DNA of 64,000 bases from Leptodactylus fallax (taxonomy: Eukaryota > Chordata > Amphibia > Anura > Leptodactylidae). Below are positions 34,765-49,379 of this stretch, one piece after another. The notes beneath the pieces are model-generated. The model worked only from the letters and a program-made list of their open reading frames with translations, made no database searches and had not been told where the DNA came from. The DNA lies in the NCBI GenBank assembly GCA_947044405.1, contig CAMRHE010000132.1, positions 4,324,001-4,388,000 on the forward strand, given 5' to 3'. Numbering within the stretch: the first letter of the stretch is position 1; each line of letters begins with the position of its first letter. A program made the translations under genes and the position numbers.

Positions 34765-37700
34765 TCTCAATAGATGCTCAGGTAATCCTGTAGTCCAGTC
34801 CTATCTCTGCCGTCGACAGTTGAGACTAAACGTCAGTTAGTCGTGTGCAGGTCACATGATGCCAGAGGTCACAGAATCCTCAGGTGGCACCTGCCTGCCA
34901 GTACTACATGTACCTGGTCTGCCATATAGGATGTGGGCATCATGACTGATAGTCCAGTGTCCTGAGGAATGGAGAACTTCATGGCTGGTCCTTCTAGTGC
35001 TTTATTATCTGATGATGGGACAGGGGATGTGATTGTGTGTCTGGGTTGGCAGTGATGCCCATAGTCCACCAGAATCTCTGCTGGCATTTCAGAATAATTG
35101 TAGTTGTGTAGAAAACCAAATAATCCAGATACATTAGTACAGTATACGTTTATCTCCATAGCTTTCAATGGGCAGCGCCCCTCATCTACATATCTGGGTG
35201 TACAGGGGAGGAGATGTTTCTTTGGTGTTCTTTCACTGTAAAATATGTTAGAAAGGTTTCATTTATGAGTGGTCTTATATCTATAGTGGTCATGGTATGG
35301 CTTATTTTAGAGGAAGATGTACTGGCGTCAGGGCCGTTTTAATACATTGGTGGGCTCAGTGCAAATGTTTCATAAGTGCCCCCACCCCCCATCACCACCT
35401 GCTATTATACCCATCTGAAAGCTGCCAAAAACTTGGATTTTATATAGTGACATTCAATGGTTGAAAATGCGTTATCTGACTGATGGAACTTTTCCGCCTG
35501 TCAGAAATGTTTTATACGTTCCTCTCTAGTGATAATCGTTATTGCTATTATTTTAGCGTTTAACAAATATCACTAGAGTGGCGGTCGGCATATTTTACTC
35601 TATGAAGATCAGGTATGGACAGGATAGGGACAGCGAAAAAATGTAAACTTTATTGATGGCTTTGTGTATGTGTTGTGTAAGTGTTTGGTGAAACTCTTTT
35701 GGCGCTGCAACCTAGACGATGGTAAACGTCTGGGTCACAGAGCCAATAAACTTCCTGGTTCTGTTAAAAAGGGGTATTACATAAGATACCCCTGTGACTA
35801 GGCTCAGAGGGATATTACATTATCCCGCTATGTGACAATCAGAGAGCAAAAGTATAGTATGCTCCCTAATAGGAGAGGGGATAAGGCTGGGTTCCGTCCC
35901 TGAACCCACTAAAAAATGCAGAGAGAAAAGCGCTGCAAGTAGAGCTTTTCTCTCCACATTTTTCGCCCTTTTTGGGGTGGAAACCCAGCGGACTCCATTT
36001 TAGTCTATGGGGTCCGCGGGTTTCCGTGGGTAACCGTTTTTTTAAGCGGATTAGGTTTCCGATCTGGGGTTTTCCCAGGCAGACCCTCTGAACAGAATCC
36101 AGAACGTAGGTGTGAACCTAGCGTAATATGGACAGAAGTCCGTACTATTTCTCCCCCCTGGGGTCACATGCAGGTTATGCACAGACAATGATGATTTCTC
36201 ATTGTCTCTGCAGTCTGCAGCTCTGCTCCCTCCCCCTCCTTCCTCCTTCACACAGCTCTAAGATGCTGCCTGAGGCAAAAGGGGGGAGGACACATTAGAG
36301 CCCCATATTTCAGAATCTGTTAGGGCTATGAAGATGAGCTTGGATTCATTTTGGATTTCACCAGCAAATCGCTCTGGATCTGTAAGGACTATCATGGTGA
36401 TCTTGGTATCATTTTATAGATGAGATTCTTGTCTTTAAAATGAATCCAAAGTCATCTTCAAAGCCCTGCAGTTGCCCCCACAGTTTAATGTCTCTCTCCT
36501 ACCACACACACACACACACACACACAGTAATTTAAAAAAATAAAAAAAAAACAGTAATACTCACCTCTCCTCCCTCCCTTGTTGTCTCGGTCCGGAGTCT
36601 TGAAGGAGCTGTAGGCGCAATGTAAGTGATGTCATCACATCGCGCCTGCAGCTCCCTGGGAAGAGAGAATGAATGGTGAAGCAGGGAGCGGACGGCTCCC
36701 TGCTTCATCTTTATATGCAACTGGGGCAGCCCTGCAGGACAACATATTCAGGAATGTCCCAACAGCATACCTCCCAACTTTCAAAGGCTAGCCGCAGCAA
36801 ATTTAGCTCCACCCACTTCTGTGTTGACTCCGCCCATTATCAGCCATTTTCTATGTGTCGCCACACAGTATAATCCTCCTACAGTCACCCTAACATTATA
36901 TGCCCCCACATTATAATGTTCCCCTCCAATTGCCCAACAGTATGAAGTCCTCTCTTCTGGTGCCCCAGTTTAAACTGGGGGCAACTACAGGGGGACATTA
37001 AACTGGGGGCAACTAGAGGCAGACATGTCCCCTTCAAGCTACCCCCATGGTTTAATATCCTCCTCCAGTTGCCCCCAGTTTAATACCCCCTTCCAACTTG
37101 CCCCAGTTTAATGATCCCCTCCAGCTTCCCCAGTTTAATGTTACCTTCTATATACCCCCCAAGTTTAATGTTCCTCTTCATCTCCCCCCAGTTTAATTTT
37201 CCCCTTCGTTTGCCCCCAGTTTAATGCCCCCTTCCATCTTGCCCCAGTTTAATTTTCTCCTCCAGCTTCCCCCAGTTTAATGTCACCCTCCATCTGCTCC
37301 CATAGTTTAATATTGCCCCTTCATTTGTCCCCAGTTTAATGTCCCCCGTCCATCTGCCCCCAGTTTATTGCCCCCCTTCATTTGCCGCCAGTTTGATGTC
37401 CCCCTTTATCTGTCCCCAATTTAACATAATAAAACACTGATACTCACCCTTCCTCGCTCCCCTGCAGCTCTGTGAAGTCTATTCTCCCAGACTCTTCAGA
37501 GAGTAGCAGGCGTGATGTAAGTGACGTCATCACATCACGCCTACAGCTCCCGGGACCGTAGCACACAGGGATGTGCTTCGAACAGAGCAGTGAAGCAGGA
37601 TCTGTCTGCCGATGGCTCCTGCTTCACCATTGTATTTAACTCATCTGCGTCCGGAGAGGACACAGATGAGTTGCTACTGGGACATACCTGCCGCTGACCG

Positions 37701-40700
37701 GGACAGCGGGGAGAGGACCCGGAATCCGGGACAGATGGAAGGTATGCCCAACAGGGCTCCCAGTACCATAGGGCTAACAGTGCAAATAATTTTCCGCCAC
37801 ATGGGGCCCCGGCCTTAAGGAGTTTTCCAGCTCATTTTTATGGATGATCTATTCTCAGAATTGATTATCAATAAGAGATAAGTGAATCCCCACTGATCAG
37901 CTGTATGAAGGGGTCCCAGCACCTGTTTATATCACTCACTGTCTGTTTATACTGCCTGTGCCACGTAATTACAGTCTTGTCACATAGATGTGTATAGGAC
38001 GAGGCTGTAATTACATGACATGGCCGCTATGAGATGAATGACACTATGTAAACAGAGAAGGAGTCATGGCGCTTACACATACACCATGGTTCATTCATAC
38101 CAGGTATCCAATCTACAGTATGAGAGAAAAGATATAGCCTGGTATATAGTTGTTATTATTTAAGAGGTTGTCCATATGGCCATAGCTAGTATAGGTTCCT
38201 TGATGCCAGAGGTGTCAGTGAATTCAGTAGTTACAGGGGTAAACAATAGTGCTGGTGTCTACAGAAGATCTTTACGATATAATTGGAGGGATGCTGTTGT
38301 CCTGCTCTACAGCTCTGCTGTACCCTGTGCTTGTCTGTAAGAGGGTTGAAAAATGGATCCATTGCCCTCTTACAACTCTAGAACCTCTGTTTGACATGGA
38401 CCCCCATGATGTGGCATCCACCGACCATTGCTGATTCATCCACCGACCTGGAAATTAACAAGATTATAAGTAATGTAAGTGTAACCGAATAGTAATGTCT
38501 ACGTCCTATGCAGTAGTGTTGTGGTTAGTGTATCTAGAAATTCAGTTCATTCACTTATTATTTCTCTTTATTTTAGACATCCTGAAGTTTAGCTGCTCAC
38601 TGCTCCTCCTGGGTCACATCCATCACCTATACCCTCATATATGTCCATCGCTTTTTACTTCCTTCGATGGCTATCAACAGTTTGGTGCACTGAATATCAT
38701 TCCAGATAGGCATCTCAGAGTACAAGGGTTTGGATAATGTTTGTACTGACTGCGGCCAAGTACAGGAGAGAAGCGTGTACAAAGTATAATAATAGCACCG
38801 GAGCGGAGGGGAGCTGTTGGGAGCATATAATACTGTGTGGGGGCCACTGTGGAGCATATAATACTGGGTGGGGGCCATGGTGGAACATGTAACACTGGGT
38901 GGGGGCCAGTGTGGAGCATATAATACTGGGTGGGGGCCACTGTGGAGCACATAATATTGGGTGGGGGCCACTGTGGAGCACATAATACTGTGTGGGGGCC
39001 ACTGTGGAGCACATAATACTGTGTGGGGGCCACTGTGGAGCACATAATACTGTGTGGGGGCCACTGTGGAGCATATAATACTGTGTGGGGACCACTGTGG
39101 AGCATATAATACTGTGTGGAGGCCACTGTGGAGCATATATTATTATGTGGGGGACCCTGTGGAGCGTATAATATTATGTGGGGTCACTCTGGAGCATATA
39201 ATAATGTGTGGGGCCCCTTCACTAGACTTTTGTCACTGGCTGTAAGGCCCTCCCTTCTGACGGTGGGGAGATATTGGTGCTGAAATTAAAGGCACTGATA
39301 TCTCCAGTACCGAGGCACATAGCGGGAAAGCCGACAGTGCGCTGAATTCAATGTATTTTCATCTTTATAGCGATATATAATATTGCACATGGTATTTTAT
39401 TTCATCAAAACTCTGTGTATGAAACTGGCCATTATGGACAGGCTCCAGAATCTTTCATCACATGTGATATTCGTACATGCCTGGGAAAATGCATTGCAAT
39501 ATCACAAGCACTGTTGCAGTATGGAATCCCAAGACATCACAGCTGTGACATCATATATGTGCAAAAAAATTAAATAATGTTTATTAATACACTTTCACTC
39601 TACACATTTGTGGCTAACACACCTCATCCAGTATGTTATTATGGAGGACTGGGCTTGTTGTAAGGTGTGGACCCCATGGCGATAAAATTTCACATGCGGG
39701 GCTGCCATCAGACATTTCAGGGCCCCTACAGCCAAATCATCTGTCCCTCTCCACATGAGGAAAATAATGACAGCATAGAGATTTCTCAGTAAGGATAAGA
39801 AGGATAGCCCATTATAAAGTACACAATAAAACATGTAAGCCTATGGGTGACATATGCTATTGTATTCCTGGACAATGGTATACATTAGAGGTATATATAC
39901 AGTATACTGTACATCTGACATACACTATAAATGCACCATAACCGGAAGGAGGGAACACAAGCTGATAGGGACTCAGGGGTGTCAGAGACAAAGTAGCAGG
40001 TAAGGAGCAATAGCATGGGGGAGACAGAAGACTGCAGAGGATATGTGGAATAAAAAACACACTTTTACAGGGGCTCTGTTATGGGAGAAGCATGGAGGGT
40101 AACCTGGATTGGGCTCTGTAGGACGGTATAAAGGGGGCTGGCAGTAGCTTCAGGAGTTCTCCTGTCCCTGAACTATCATCCACCCACCCACAGTGTATCG
40201 CTACTAACATGCAGGTGTTACCTAGTGGGGGGTGTCTGGGGCAAGTAGGCTACAGGATAAGCAGGAGTGGACGTGAAGATCGTGACGTGGGCGATAGTGG
40301 CACAGGCAACATCCACTTCATTAGTATTCACTTACACTGAATTGGGCAACCAAGTGGCGTAACTAAAGTCTTGTGGGCCCCAGTGCAAACTTTTGGCTGG
40401 AACCCCCTACCCCTCCCTAAAGCGAATTCTTGATAGTACCAGTTACGGGTGCTGCAGCGATATCTCAGATACTTGAAAGGGATACAGCAGTGCCCCCAGG
40501 TACTGACCTTCTACTTTGACTCCACCCATTCCCATCCATTTCTCTTGTACCCCCACACAGTATAATGCCCCTACATTCACCCCCACATTATAATGTCATC
40601 CTCCTGGTGCTCCCACAGTTTACTGTCCCCCTACATCTGCCCCAGTTTAATGTTTAATCTGACCCCCCAGTTTAATGCCCCCTCATCTGACCCCCCAGTT

Positions 40701-40933
40701 TAATGTCCTCCTCATCTGACCCCCCAGTTTAATGTCCCCCTCATCTGGCCCCCCAGTTTAATGTCCCTTTCATCTTCCCCCCCCGGTTTAATGTCCTCCT
40801 CATCTGACCCCCTAGTTTAATGTCCCCCTCATCTGGCCCCCCAGTTTAATGTCCCTCTTCATCTGCCCCCACAGTTTAATGTCCCCTTTTATCTTTTCTC
40901 TTTTTAATGTCCCTCTTCATCTGCCCCCAGAGT

Positions 40934-43857
40934 CAGGGCCGGCGTTAAAGGGGGGCAAACTGGGCAATTGCCCAGGGCCCCGACCCCAAAGGGGCCCCCG
41001 GGATCCGGAGCCCGATGACGCCGGATCCTGGATTCAGGACCGGCCATATCGATAACAGAAAGGGACCCAGCGACATGTGCCGCAGGGCCCCTTTCCGAGG
41101 TGAGTAAAAATAAGAAACATTTTTACTCACCTGTCCTTGCATGCGACGTCATCTTCTGGCGTTCCGGACATCATCACTGAGGCCTGGCCTTAGCGATCAT
41201 CTGGGGTGTGCTCACGTAACCGAAGAGGCCCAATCACAGGCTTCAGCGGTGATGTCCACAACGCATGACGTCAGCCGCAGAGAAGAGGAAGCCAGCGGGT
41301 CAGCGGAGCAGCTCGAGGAGGCCCAGGAGAGGTAAGGCAAAGTAAGTATAACTGTTTGTTATTTTCCCTTACATCCCCCGGGCCTTCGATAATTATACTG
41401 AAGAGACCCCAGAGTATAATATAATCCTAGCACTAAGGGAATCTGTAGGGCCACTGGGGGGGGGGCATCCCTCTGGATAGCATATTATACTGTGTAGGGC
41501 TACTGTGGAGCATTATAATGGGGGGCCCCCTCTGGATAGCATATTACACTGTGTGGGGCCCCTGTGGAACATTATACTGGGGAGGGGGCCCTCTATAGAA
41601 CATATTATACTGTGTGGGGCCCCTGTGGAGCATTATTCTGGGGAGGGGGCCTTCTGGATAGCATATTATACTGTGTGGGGCCACTGTGGAGCATTATACT
41701 GGGGGTTCCCTCTGGATAGCATATTATACTGTGTGGGGCCATTGTGGAGCATTTAACTGGGGGGGGCTCTGGATAGCATATTATACTGTATGGGGCCTCT
41801 GTGGAGCATTATAATGTGGGGGGCTCTGGAGAGCATGTTATATTCTCTTGGGCCACTTTGGAGCATTATACTGGGTGGCCCCTCTGGAGAGCATATTATA
41901 CTGTGTGGGGCCACCGTGGAGCATTATACTGTGTGTGGGGCCCTCTGGAGAGCATTATACTGTTTTGGGCCACTGTGGAGCATTATACTGGGGGAACCTC
42001 TCTGGGCAGTATATTATACTGTGTGGAGGCCATTCTTGAGCATGTTATACTGTGTTGGGTCACTGTGGAGCATTATTCTGGGGGGGCATCTGTAGAGCAT
42101 ATTATATTGCGTGGCGCTACTGTGGGGTATTATTCGGGGGGGAACTAAGGAGCATTATACTAGGGGGCCCTCTGGGGAGTATATTATACTGTGTGGGGCC
42201 TACTATGGAGCATTATACTGGGGGGGACACTCTGGGGAGCATAATATATTGCGTGGGGCCACTGTGGAGCAAAATACTGGGGGGGGCACTGTGGAGCATT
42301 ATACTAGCGGGGGCCCTCTGAGGAGCATATTATACTATGGGCCACTGTGGAGCTTTATACTGTGGGTGAAGGGGCAGTGTGGGGAGCCTGTTATACTTTG
42401 TGGGGCCACTGTGGAGTTTATTATATTGTTTGGGACTTCTTGGGAGCATTGTAGAGCATTATACTGGGGAGGACTGTGGAGAGCATATTATACTGTGGGG
42501 GACCACTGTGGAGCATTATACTGGGGGAACCCTTCTGGGCAGTATATTATACTGTGTGGAGGCCATTGTGGAGCATGTTATACTGTGTTAGGTCACTGTG
42601 GAGCATTATACTGGGGGGCATTGTGGGATGCATATTATACCGTATGGAGCATATTATATTGTGTGGGGCTGCTGGGGAGCATATTGTACTGTCTGGGGCA
42701 CTAAGAGGCAGTATACTGTGTGGAGCCTTATAGACCATGTGGGGCCACTATGGGGGGCTCAGGGGAGCATTTTATACTGTGTGGGTCCACTGTGGAGCAT
42801 TATATACCTTGTGGGGAAACTGTGGAGGTCACAGGGGAGCATTTTATAACGGGGAACATTATATACCATGTGGAGTACTATACTATGGGGGGTGGGGGGC
42901 TCAAAATTCCTGCTGGCAGCCCTGTGTACTATGTCTGCATCACAGCTCCCTCACTATAATCTTGCACATACGTGTAGTGCTCCATGGCCATGTCATTCCC
43001 CATACAGTACTGTGCATGAACTGGCCATGGAGTTAATGGGGCCTGCACAGTACTACAGGGGCTGGCTATACTGGGAACATACTGAGTAACACCAGATAAT
43101 CAGCACATATGTAAGACTTCAGTGAAGGAGCCATGGTGTAGGCTATTAGCAGGAAGCTGTTGGGTGGGGCCCCAGAAAAGTTCCTCTGGTGGGCCAAAGG
43201 CCCTTCAGTACGACACTGTATAACGGAGAACTATTATATATAAGGGTGGGTTACTATATATAATTGGGAAACTTAAATATGAGGGGGCTATTATAAGGGG
43301 GAACTATTATTTATAAGACGGGCTATTATTTATAATGGTGGAACTATTATATATAAGGCATCCATTATAAGGGGGAGCTATTATTTATAAGAGGGGAACT
43401 ATTTATAAGGGGGGTATAATTGTTAAGTCGGCTTATTTATAAAGGGAACTGTTAGTGATTATGGGGACTATTATTTATAAGGATAACTATTATTTATGAG
43501 AGGGCTATTATTTATAAGGGAGCAGTGATTGTTACTGATAAGGGGGGATATTACTGATACAGGGCACTATTTATCATTTTATAAGGGCGCTATTACTGAT
43601 AAAGGTATAATATTATATTATTTATAAGGAGGTGCTATAATAACTGATGACTGGGTGCAAAAATCTATTAGGTGGTACAAAGGTGCTCATTTGAATTGTG
43701 TGTGGTAAATGGGGCTTGTTATTACTTTTTTGTTGGCAGAAAGGAGACGTTATTATAGGGGTTGCCACTGCAAGACGATGGTGTTGTTTGCATATCAGCA
43801 TTTGGGGCCCCGCTTTTAATTTTGCCCAGGGCCCCACTTTGTCTAAAACCGGCCCTG
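40934..43857. mobile_element. hAT-like element, third complete copy
   Basis: Spans the boundary of tandem copies 3 and 4. A one-base gain near 42222 and a one-base loss near 42285 shift the spurious minisatellite frames relative to the other copies, which supports their being non-coding. Confidence 0.55.
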
Positions 43858-44051
43858 CCCACAGTTTAATGTACCCTTCATCTGACACCCCCAATTTAAT
43901 GTCCCCTTTCATCTTCCCTCTGTTTAATGTCCCTCTTCATCTGCCATCACAGTTTATTGTCCCCCTTATCTCATCCCCAGTTTAATGTCCCCTCATCTGG
44001 CCCCCAGTTTAATGTCTCCCTCATCTGCCCCCCCCCTCCCCCTCCCACCAG

Positions 44052-44202
44052 AAGTTGTATACAAGGGCCAGAAACAGCTCTTCTTCTATTCGGATGAATG
44101 GGAGCAGAGTTGCAGTTCCTCAGCCCCAGAAGCTGTAGCGGTCATCAGTATCCTTGATGCCTGGATCTCAGACAACCCTCTAACAGCTTCTTCATAACGT
44201 AG
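44052..44202 (+). other. Exon-like segment, copy 4 of 1181-1331
   Basis: Borders and frame are kept. Unassigned. Confidence 0.25.
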
Positions 44203-44864
44203 GTAAGTTTCTGTGCCAGCTATGTGTTGGCCTACATTTCAGCTATAATATACACCAGTTTTTGGCATAAATTATACTAAATTTGTCGGACTGCAGGAGT
44301 CGAAATTTTGTGCGCCCACTTTTTCAGAATAGTGCTGTGGACAGTAGAACATGGCAAAAAGGTGCAAATGTTTGTGCAAAAACAGGTTTACAGAAATGTT
44401 TGAAACTTTTTCTTACATTCTGATGTATGGTGAATGATAATTTACCCCCAAGGTTCATTGGTAATGTAAGTATGACTTCTTCTGTTTTTAATGCCATTGT
44501 CTAGACATGTCTTTTAGAAACACACATTTTTACTGGCAGGATAAAATCTTGTCTTTTAAGTGTAAATTCACATGTAGCATATTTGTAAAATATGAAAAGG
44601 GCCTTCAGAAATATATGTGCTTACCACCATAAACACACACAACATGAATATGGCTAATATGGGTAATCTGACACACGTTCAGGTTTATTAATGCAGGATG
44701 CAAAATCTTCTATATATTGAAGATAACCAGGAGGATTACCATCTGTCCTTAATAGGTTCCCAGTTCACATCCTATGTGACCAATACCTAGCTTTGGCTTC
44801 AGAAATTGCATAAATATAAATTGCAACTATTTTGGAAAGAAATGGTGAGTAGTCCTCTTATCAG

Positions 44865-45052
44865 AATATAAGGAGATGACTGTGTCAAGGGTCACCAATA
44901 AGAAATCCCTGGGCCCTATACAGGCAATTGAACTCTATAATATGTTCTTCAGCCTCCATCTTTTACAGTATTGTGCATATGTGCTGGATACCTATAAAGA
45001 CTGCCAACCAGATATGCATATCATCTCCTATCATGCAATGACTGGTGGACAG
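44865..45052 (+). other. Exon-like segment, copy 4 of 1994-2181
   Basis: Borders and frame are kept. Unassigned. Confidence 0.3.
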
Positions 45053-45817
45053 GTGAGATACTTAACCTAACACAAAGGCGAAGAATATCTCCTATATGTA
45101 TAGGAAGTGCACATCTTGACTTTTGGAGTAGACGACATTAGGCACGATTACTCATTTATCAGAATAATATATGGACACAGACACAAAGATGTAAGGGGTA
45201 AAAATAACTATTTATTTCTAGTTAGTAGGGGAGGGGGGGTCGAGACTGAGTTGATGTCAGTACTTAACCTATAGTAATAAAATAGTGTTTATTATTTTGA
45301 ATATATTTTTACTGGTATTATCTAATATTTTAAGAAGCTAAACCTAAGAAAAGATAAAAAGAACAGATAAAAGGAGTTTATTATTTTTATATTTTTTTTA
45401 CTAGTCAAGTATGTTAAGAAATGTTAGATTTTTTTTAGTTAAACCTATTTTTTTCTTATATATATTCATCTTAAGTTACTGATATTACTATTTATATAAT
45501 ATATCAAAAACACTAATTAAACTTATTTTTTTTTCTTTTTTATATATTTATACTATTATATATATTAACTATATTATGTTATTTATGTAAATACTTAGAT
45601 AATAAATAAAACTACAGTCAAAATACTTTAAAGATCTAAGAATTAAACCTATTTAAGGCTGAGTTGATCCAGAGGAAGGCGAAAACCCCCTTGAGGAAAG
45701 AGCCAATTGTCCTCATGTAAGGGGGGAAAATTCCTTCCTGACCCCGAAAATGGCGGTCAGAACAAGTCCCAGGATCAAAAGCCAATACCTAACCTATCAG
45801 ATTTATTTGCTATGTTA

Positions 45818-45861
<44 letters not shown>

Positions 45862-46183
45862 AGTACATAACCTACACTGTAACTAGTATGGAATTTATTT
45901 ATTTTTTTTGTATATTTTTCTCATCTACATCATACAAAGCTAAAGCTATGTGTTCTATATTTATTTTATTTGAATAATTAGTTATTGCTTTTAAAGATCT
46001 ATCTTTCTAAACCTATTTAAGGCTAAGTTGATCCAGAGGAAGGCAAAAACCTCCTTGAGGAATGAGCCAATTGTCCTCAAAGGGAAAAATTCCTTCCTGA
46101 CCCCAAATATGGCAATCAGAACAAGTCTCAGGATCAAAGCCAATATCTACATCTATTGATCTATCGATCTATCGATCTATCTG

Positions 46184-46234
<51 letters not shown>

Positions 46235-47212
46235 GTCTATCTATGTGTTTGTGCCTATACATATTTATGTGTCTATATTTCTATCTATATCTCTATACTT
46301 ATATCTATCTATGTGTATGTGTCTATACTATGTGTATGTACTGTGAATATATAGGTGAGGTGTATAACTTACCTGGCCTGTGCTTGGAGTTGGAATATGT
46401 GCACAGGCCACTCTTCAGGAGAGGGTGATGTTTGATGCAGGCCAGATATTGAAGGATGTATCGTCAAGGTCCAGGCGACAACTTGGTGGAACATTTGCAG
46501 CATAAAGATGTGATAAAGAGGATGATGCAGGCAGCCGAGGTCTCATACAGCAGCAGAGGCATGGGTCAGGAGGCACAGAGTTCTGGGCATTGGCATGGGC
46601 TGATCCTGCAAGATACAAGATGGAAATGTTAGTTGTAGCTATTCAGAATATAGAGAAGTGGGAAACTGTAACAAGGCGACTTGTATTCCTGATCAGATTT
46701 ATAAAAGTGTGAATGTCTGCAAAGGTCTCATATATATTTTAAAATGGGTCTATATTACAAGTTTTTGAAAGTCTGGGATCCAAAATGTTGGCTGTATTTT
46801 ATTGGTTGTCAGATTTACCAATAGCAGACATAACTAAGGAGTGGAAAAGACTTTTGTTATTTTTGAGGAAACGTTCTTTATTATAAATTTTCCCAATTAT
46901 ATAAAATTATATTACAATGTATTTATCCATACATTGTAAATGAATTTGACATAATTGGGAAAGTTTATAATAAAGAACATTTCCTGTTGATATAGGTGTA
47001 TAGATATGTATGTATAGGTGTACATAGTGGATACTCACCAGATGGTCGTGGACGCCTTCACAGTCGAGATCTTTCCATCATACTAAGAAGAAGCAGAGAC
47101 ATAGTAACTGACAGGAGCAATGAGAATAAAGTACAGGAGGGAGAAGACCGAGGAACAGAAATGATCATCATTACTTGGAAGCTCTAATGAATATCATCAC
47201 TCGAGGAGGATC

Positions 47213-49379
47213 TTACCGGGTCCAGCTTGGTGACATATAGCTGAATTCATCTTGGTGGTGAAGGGTTTGGTTCTCCGGCCACAGCAGGTCTTCATTCTCC
47301 AGAACGGCCTTGAATGGTATGAAAGGCGGCTGTGCTCTTCTCCTCTCCAGATCCTTCCAGCAGATGGTGTTAAAAAATGGATGGTATCTGATCTTGCTGT
47401 TCACATCCAGCCGCTTCTCAGGATTTTTCTGCAGCAGGTTTAGGAGCAGTTCTTTTAGGTCGGCATCCAGCCAAGATGGCAGCTTTGGCTCGTCTTTGGT
47501 GATGTTGCCGCCATAGTAAAATGGGGAGAATCCTATGGACATCTTGGACACAACAATCCCCAGGCTCCACCAGTCAACTGCTGTATCGAATTCCTGTCTG
47601 AGAAGCACCTCGGGGGCCTGATAACTTGGTGTGCCTGCCGTTCCACGGATCTTTGTGGAGGAGGTGACACCGTCGCGGGCAATCCCCAGGTCAATGAGGC
47701 GGATGTGTCCATTTCCATCCAACATGATATTTGCTGGCTTTATATCTCTGCAATGAAAGAAGACAGATGACATATTAAAAAAGTGAATGGCAAATCTACC
47801 CAGGGAAGGGGTGACATTGGAGGCATGTACTACAGCAAAACCAGGTATCGATCAGGAAAGCTGGGTACAGTATTTCCACCATTACAATGGAAGTTTCTGC
47901 TTACCTGTGGACGATGTTGTGTCTATGGAGGAACTGGAGTCCACATACTATTTCTGCTGTGTAGAATCTGAGGACAGAGTATAGAGTCAGTGACATGAAA
48001 TCTTCTCTAGTAATTCTTTAATATCACATTATTATTAAAGTGTCAGTCTCCAGCAGGATAGAGGAGGCGCTGTATATGGTCGCCTGTATTCCCTCCAGTC
48101 TCTGCATTCTTATATACCTGATCTGTCATGTCACCCTATACTTTCCACCATTCAGTCCACTTTCAGTCTTTTTTTCCCGTCTCCTGATACGTCATTTACT
48201 CGCCTTACGTTGTCGGTGTTCAGACTGCCGCACATTCTAATTAATTTCTCCAGGCTGCCGCCAGACAGATACTCCGTGATGAAATACGCTGCATCCTGAG
48301 ACTGTTGTGCGGCATACAGGTGGCAAAGAAATGGGCAGTCTCGGGCCTTCAGGAGTATCTGCCGCTCTCTCATTAGAACTGCTGCGTTGCGTCCTGTCTT
48401 GGTGACAACCTTGACGGCCATGAAGGTGTTTCGGCCGGGTAATGATGCCAGGAACACCTGAAGAAAAAATGGAAAATTCATTAAAACTGGTTACAGGAGA
48501 AATTCTATAACATTTATTGCATTGAGGATTTATCTGCATTGGTTTCTGGCTATTCTGCTGCCTGTGACAGAGGGCTGGACTGAATAGTCGGTCAGTCAGG
48601 TGGCATCCAGATCCTACAACAGAAGTGAGCAAATATAATGTGGTGTCTGCTCTTGGAGACTTTATGGGGATGGCCAAATATTAGCAAATATACAACAGGC
48701 CCTTCATTCCCTGAGACCAGCTTTCCATCACACTGGATATCCCTTTCTAGCAGACTAGACCTAAGTAATATGGAGGCTTATTACAGTGCAGCGCTATAGA
48801 AAGAGTCACACATATGGATATAAAGTTACTGGAGATATGAGATATGAAGGGGTGAACAGTGGGCCAGGACATTTCTGGATATCCTAACATTCATGCAATT
48901 GGAAGAAACTACAGTTAGACTGATATGCATTCATTGGCTGATAACAGGAAACAATAGCTTGCATACAGATGAACAACAAATGAAATACAACATTATTTAT
49001 TTCCCTTTATCCAAAAATAAGAAGTTATAAAACTTACTTTGCCAAAGGCGCCCCTACCCAACACCTGATGGATGGTGAGACGACCGATGTAAAAGTCAGG
49101 GTAGGGGCTGGATGTTGCAGGGTCCTGGCTTCTCCCTGGTCTTGGCCCGTCATCCTCCAATAGTCTGGCCTCTCCTTCTCTCCTCTTCTTTATATATTTT
49201 GATCCACACTCATCATCTTCTTCTCTCTTCCTCTTTTCCTCTCTCTGCCATTCATCTCTCTTCTCCTCTTCTCTCTTCCTCTTTTCCTCTCTCTTTCCTT
49301 CTTCTCTCTTCTCCTCTTGTCTCTTCCTCTTCTCCTCTCTCTTCCTTTCGCCTTCTCCTCCTTGTCCAGTGGACGCCAT
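47213..49379 (-). CDS. PKC-like kinase, copy 4 (four exons)
   Basis: Exons: 49038-49379, 48204-48457, 47905-47967 and 47213-47747. The protein is the same as in the other copies. It has the CTG codon of copy 1, not the CTT of copies 2 and 3. Intron 1 is 14 bp longer (tatctgcattggtt inserted near 48531), and intron 2 has gatacg for gattcg just past the GC donor. This is the last intact gene before the array breaks down. Confidence 0.85.

Larger units (their letters stand above)
28271..42870. repeat. Tandem unit, copy 3
   Basis: This is a full-length unit of 14,600 bp, collinear with copy 2. The kinase gene is at 32612-34764 on the minus strand. By eye it is closest to copy 2: both share a synonymous change in kinase exon 4 and a single-base loss near 40318 (25720 in copy 2) relative to copy 1. 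Confidence 0.95.

Noticed and set aside
48237..48677. 146-codon minus ORF in copy 4
   Set aside because: It overlaps kinase exon 2 in another frame and is created by the 14-bp intron insertion; absent from copies 1-3.
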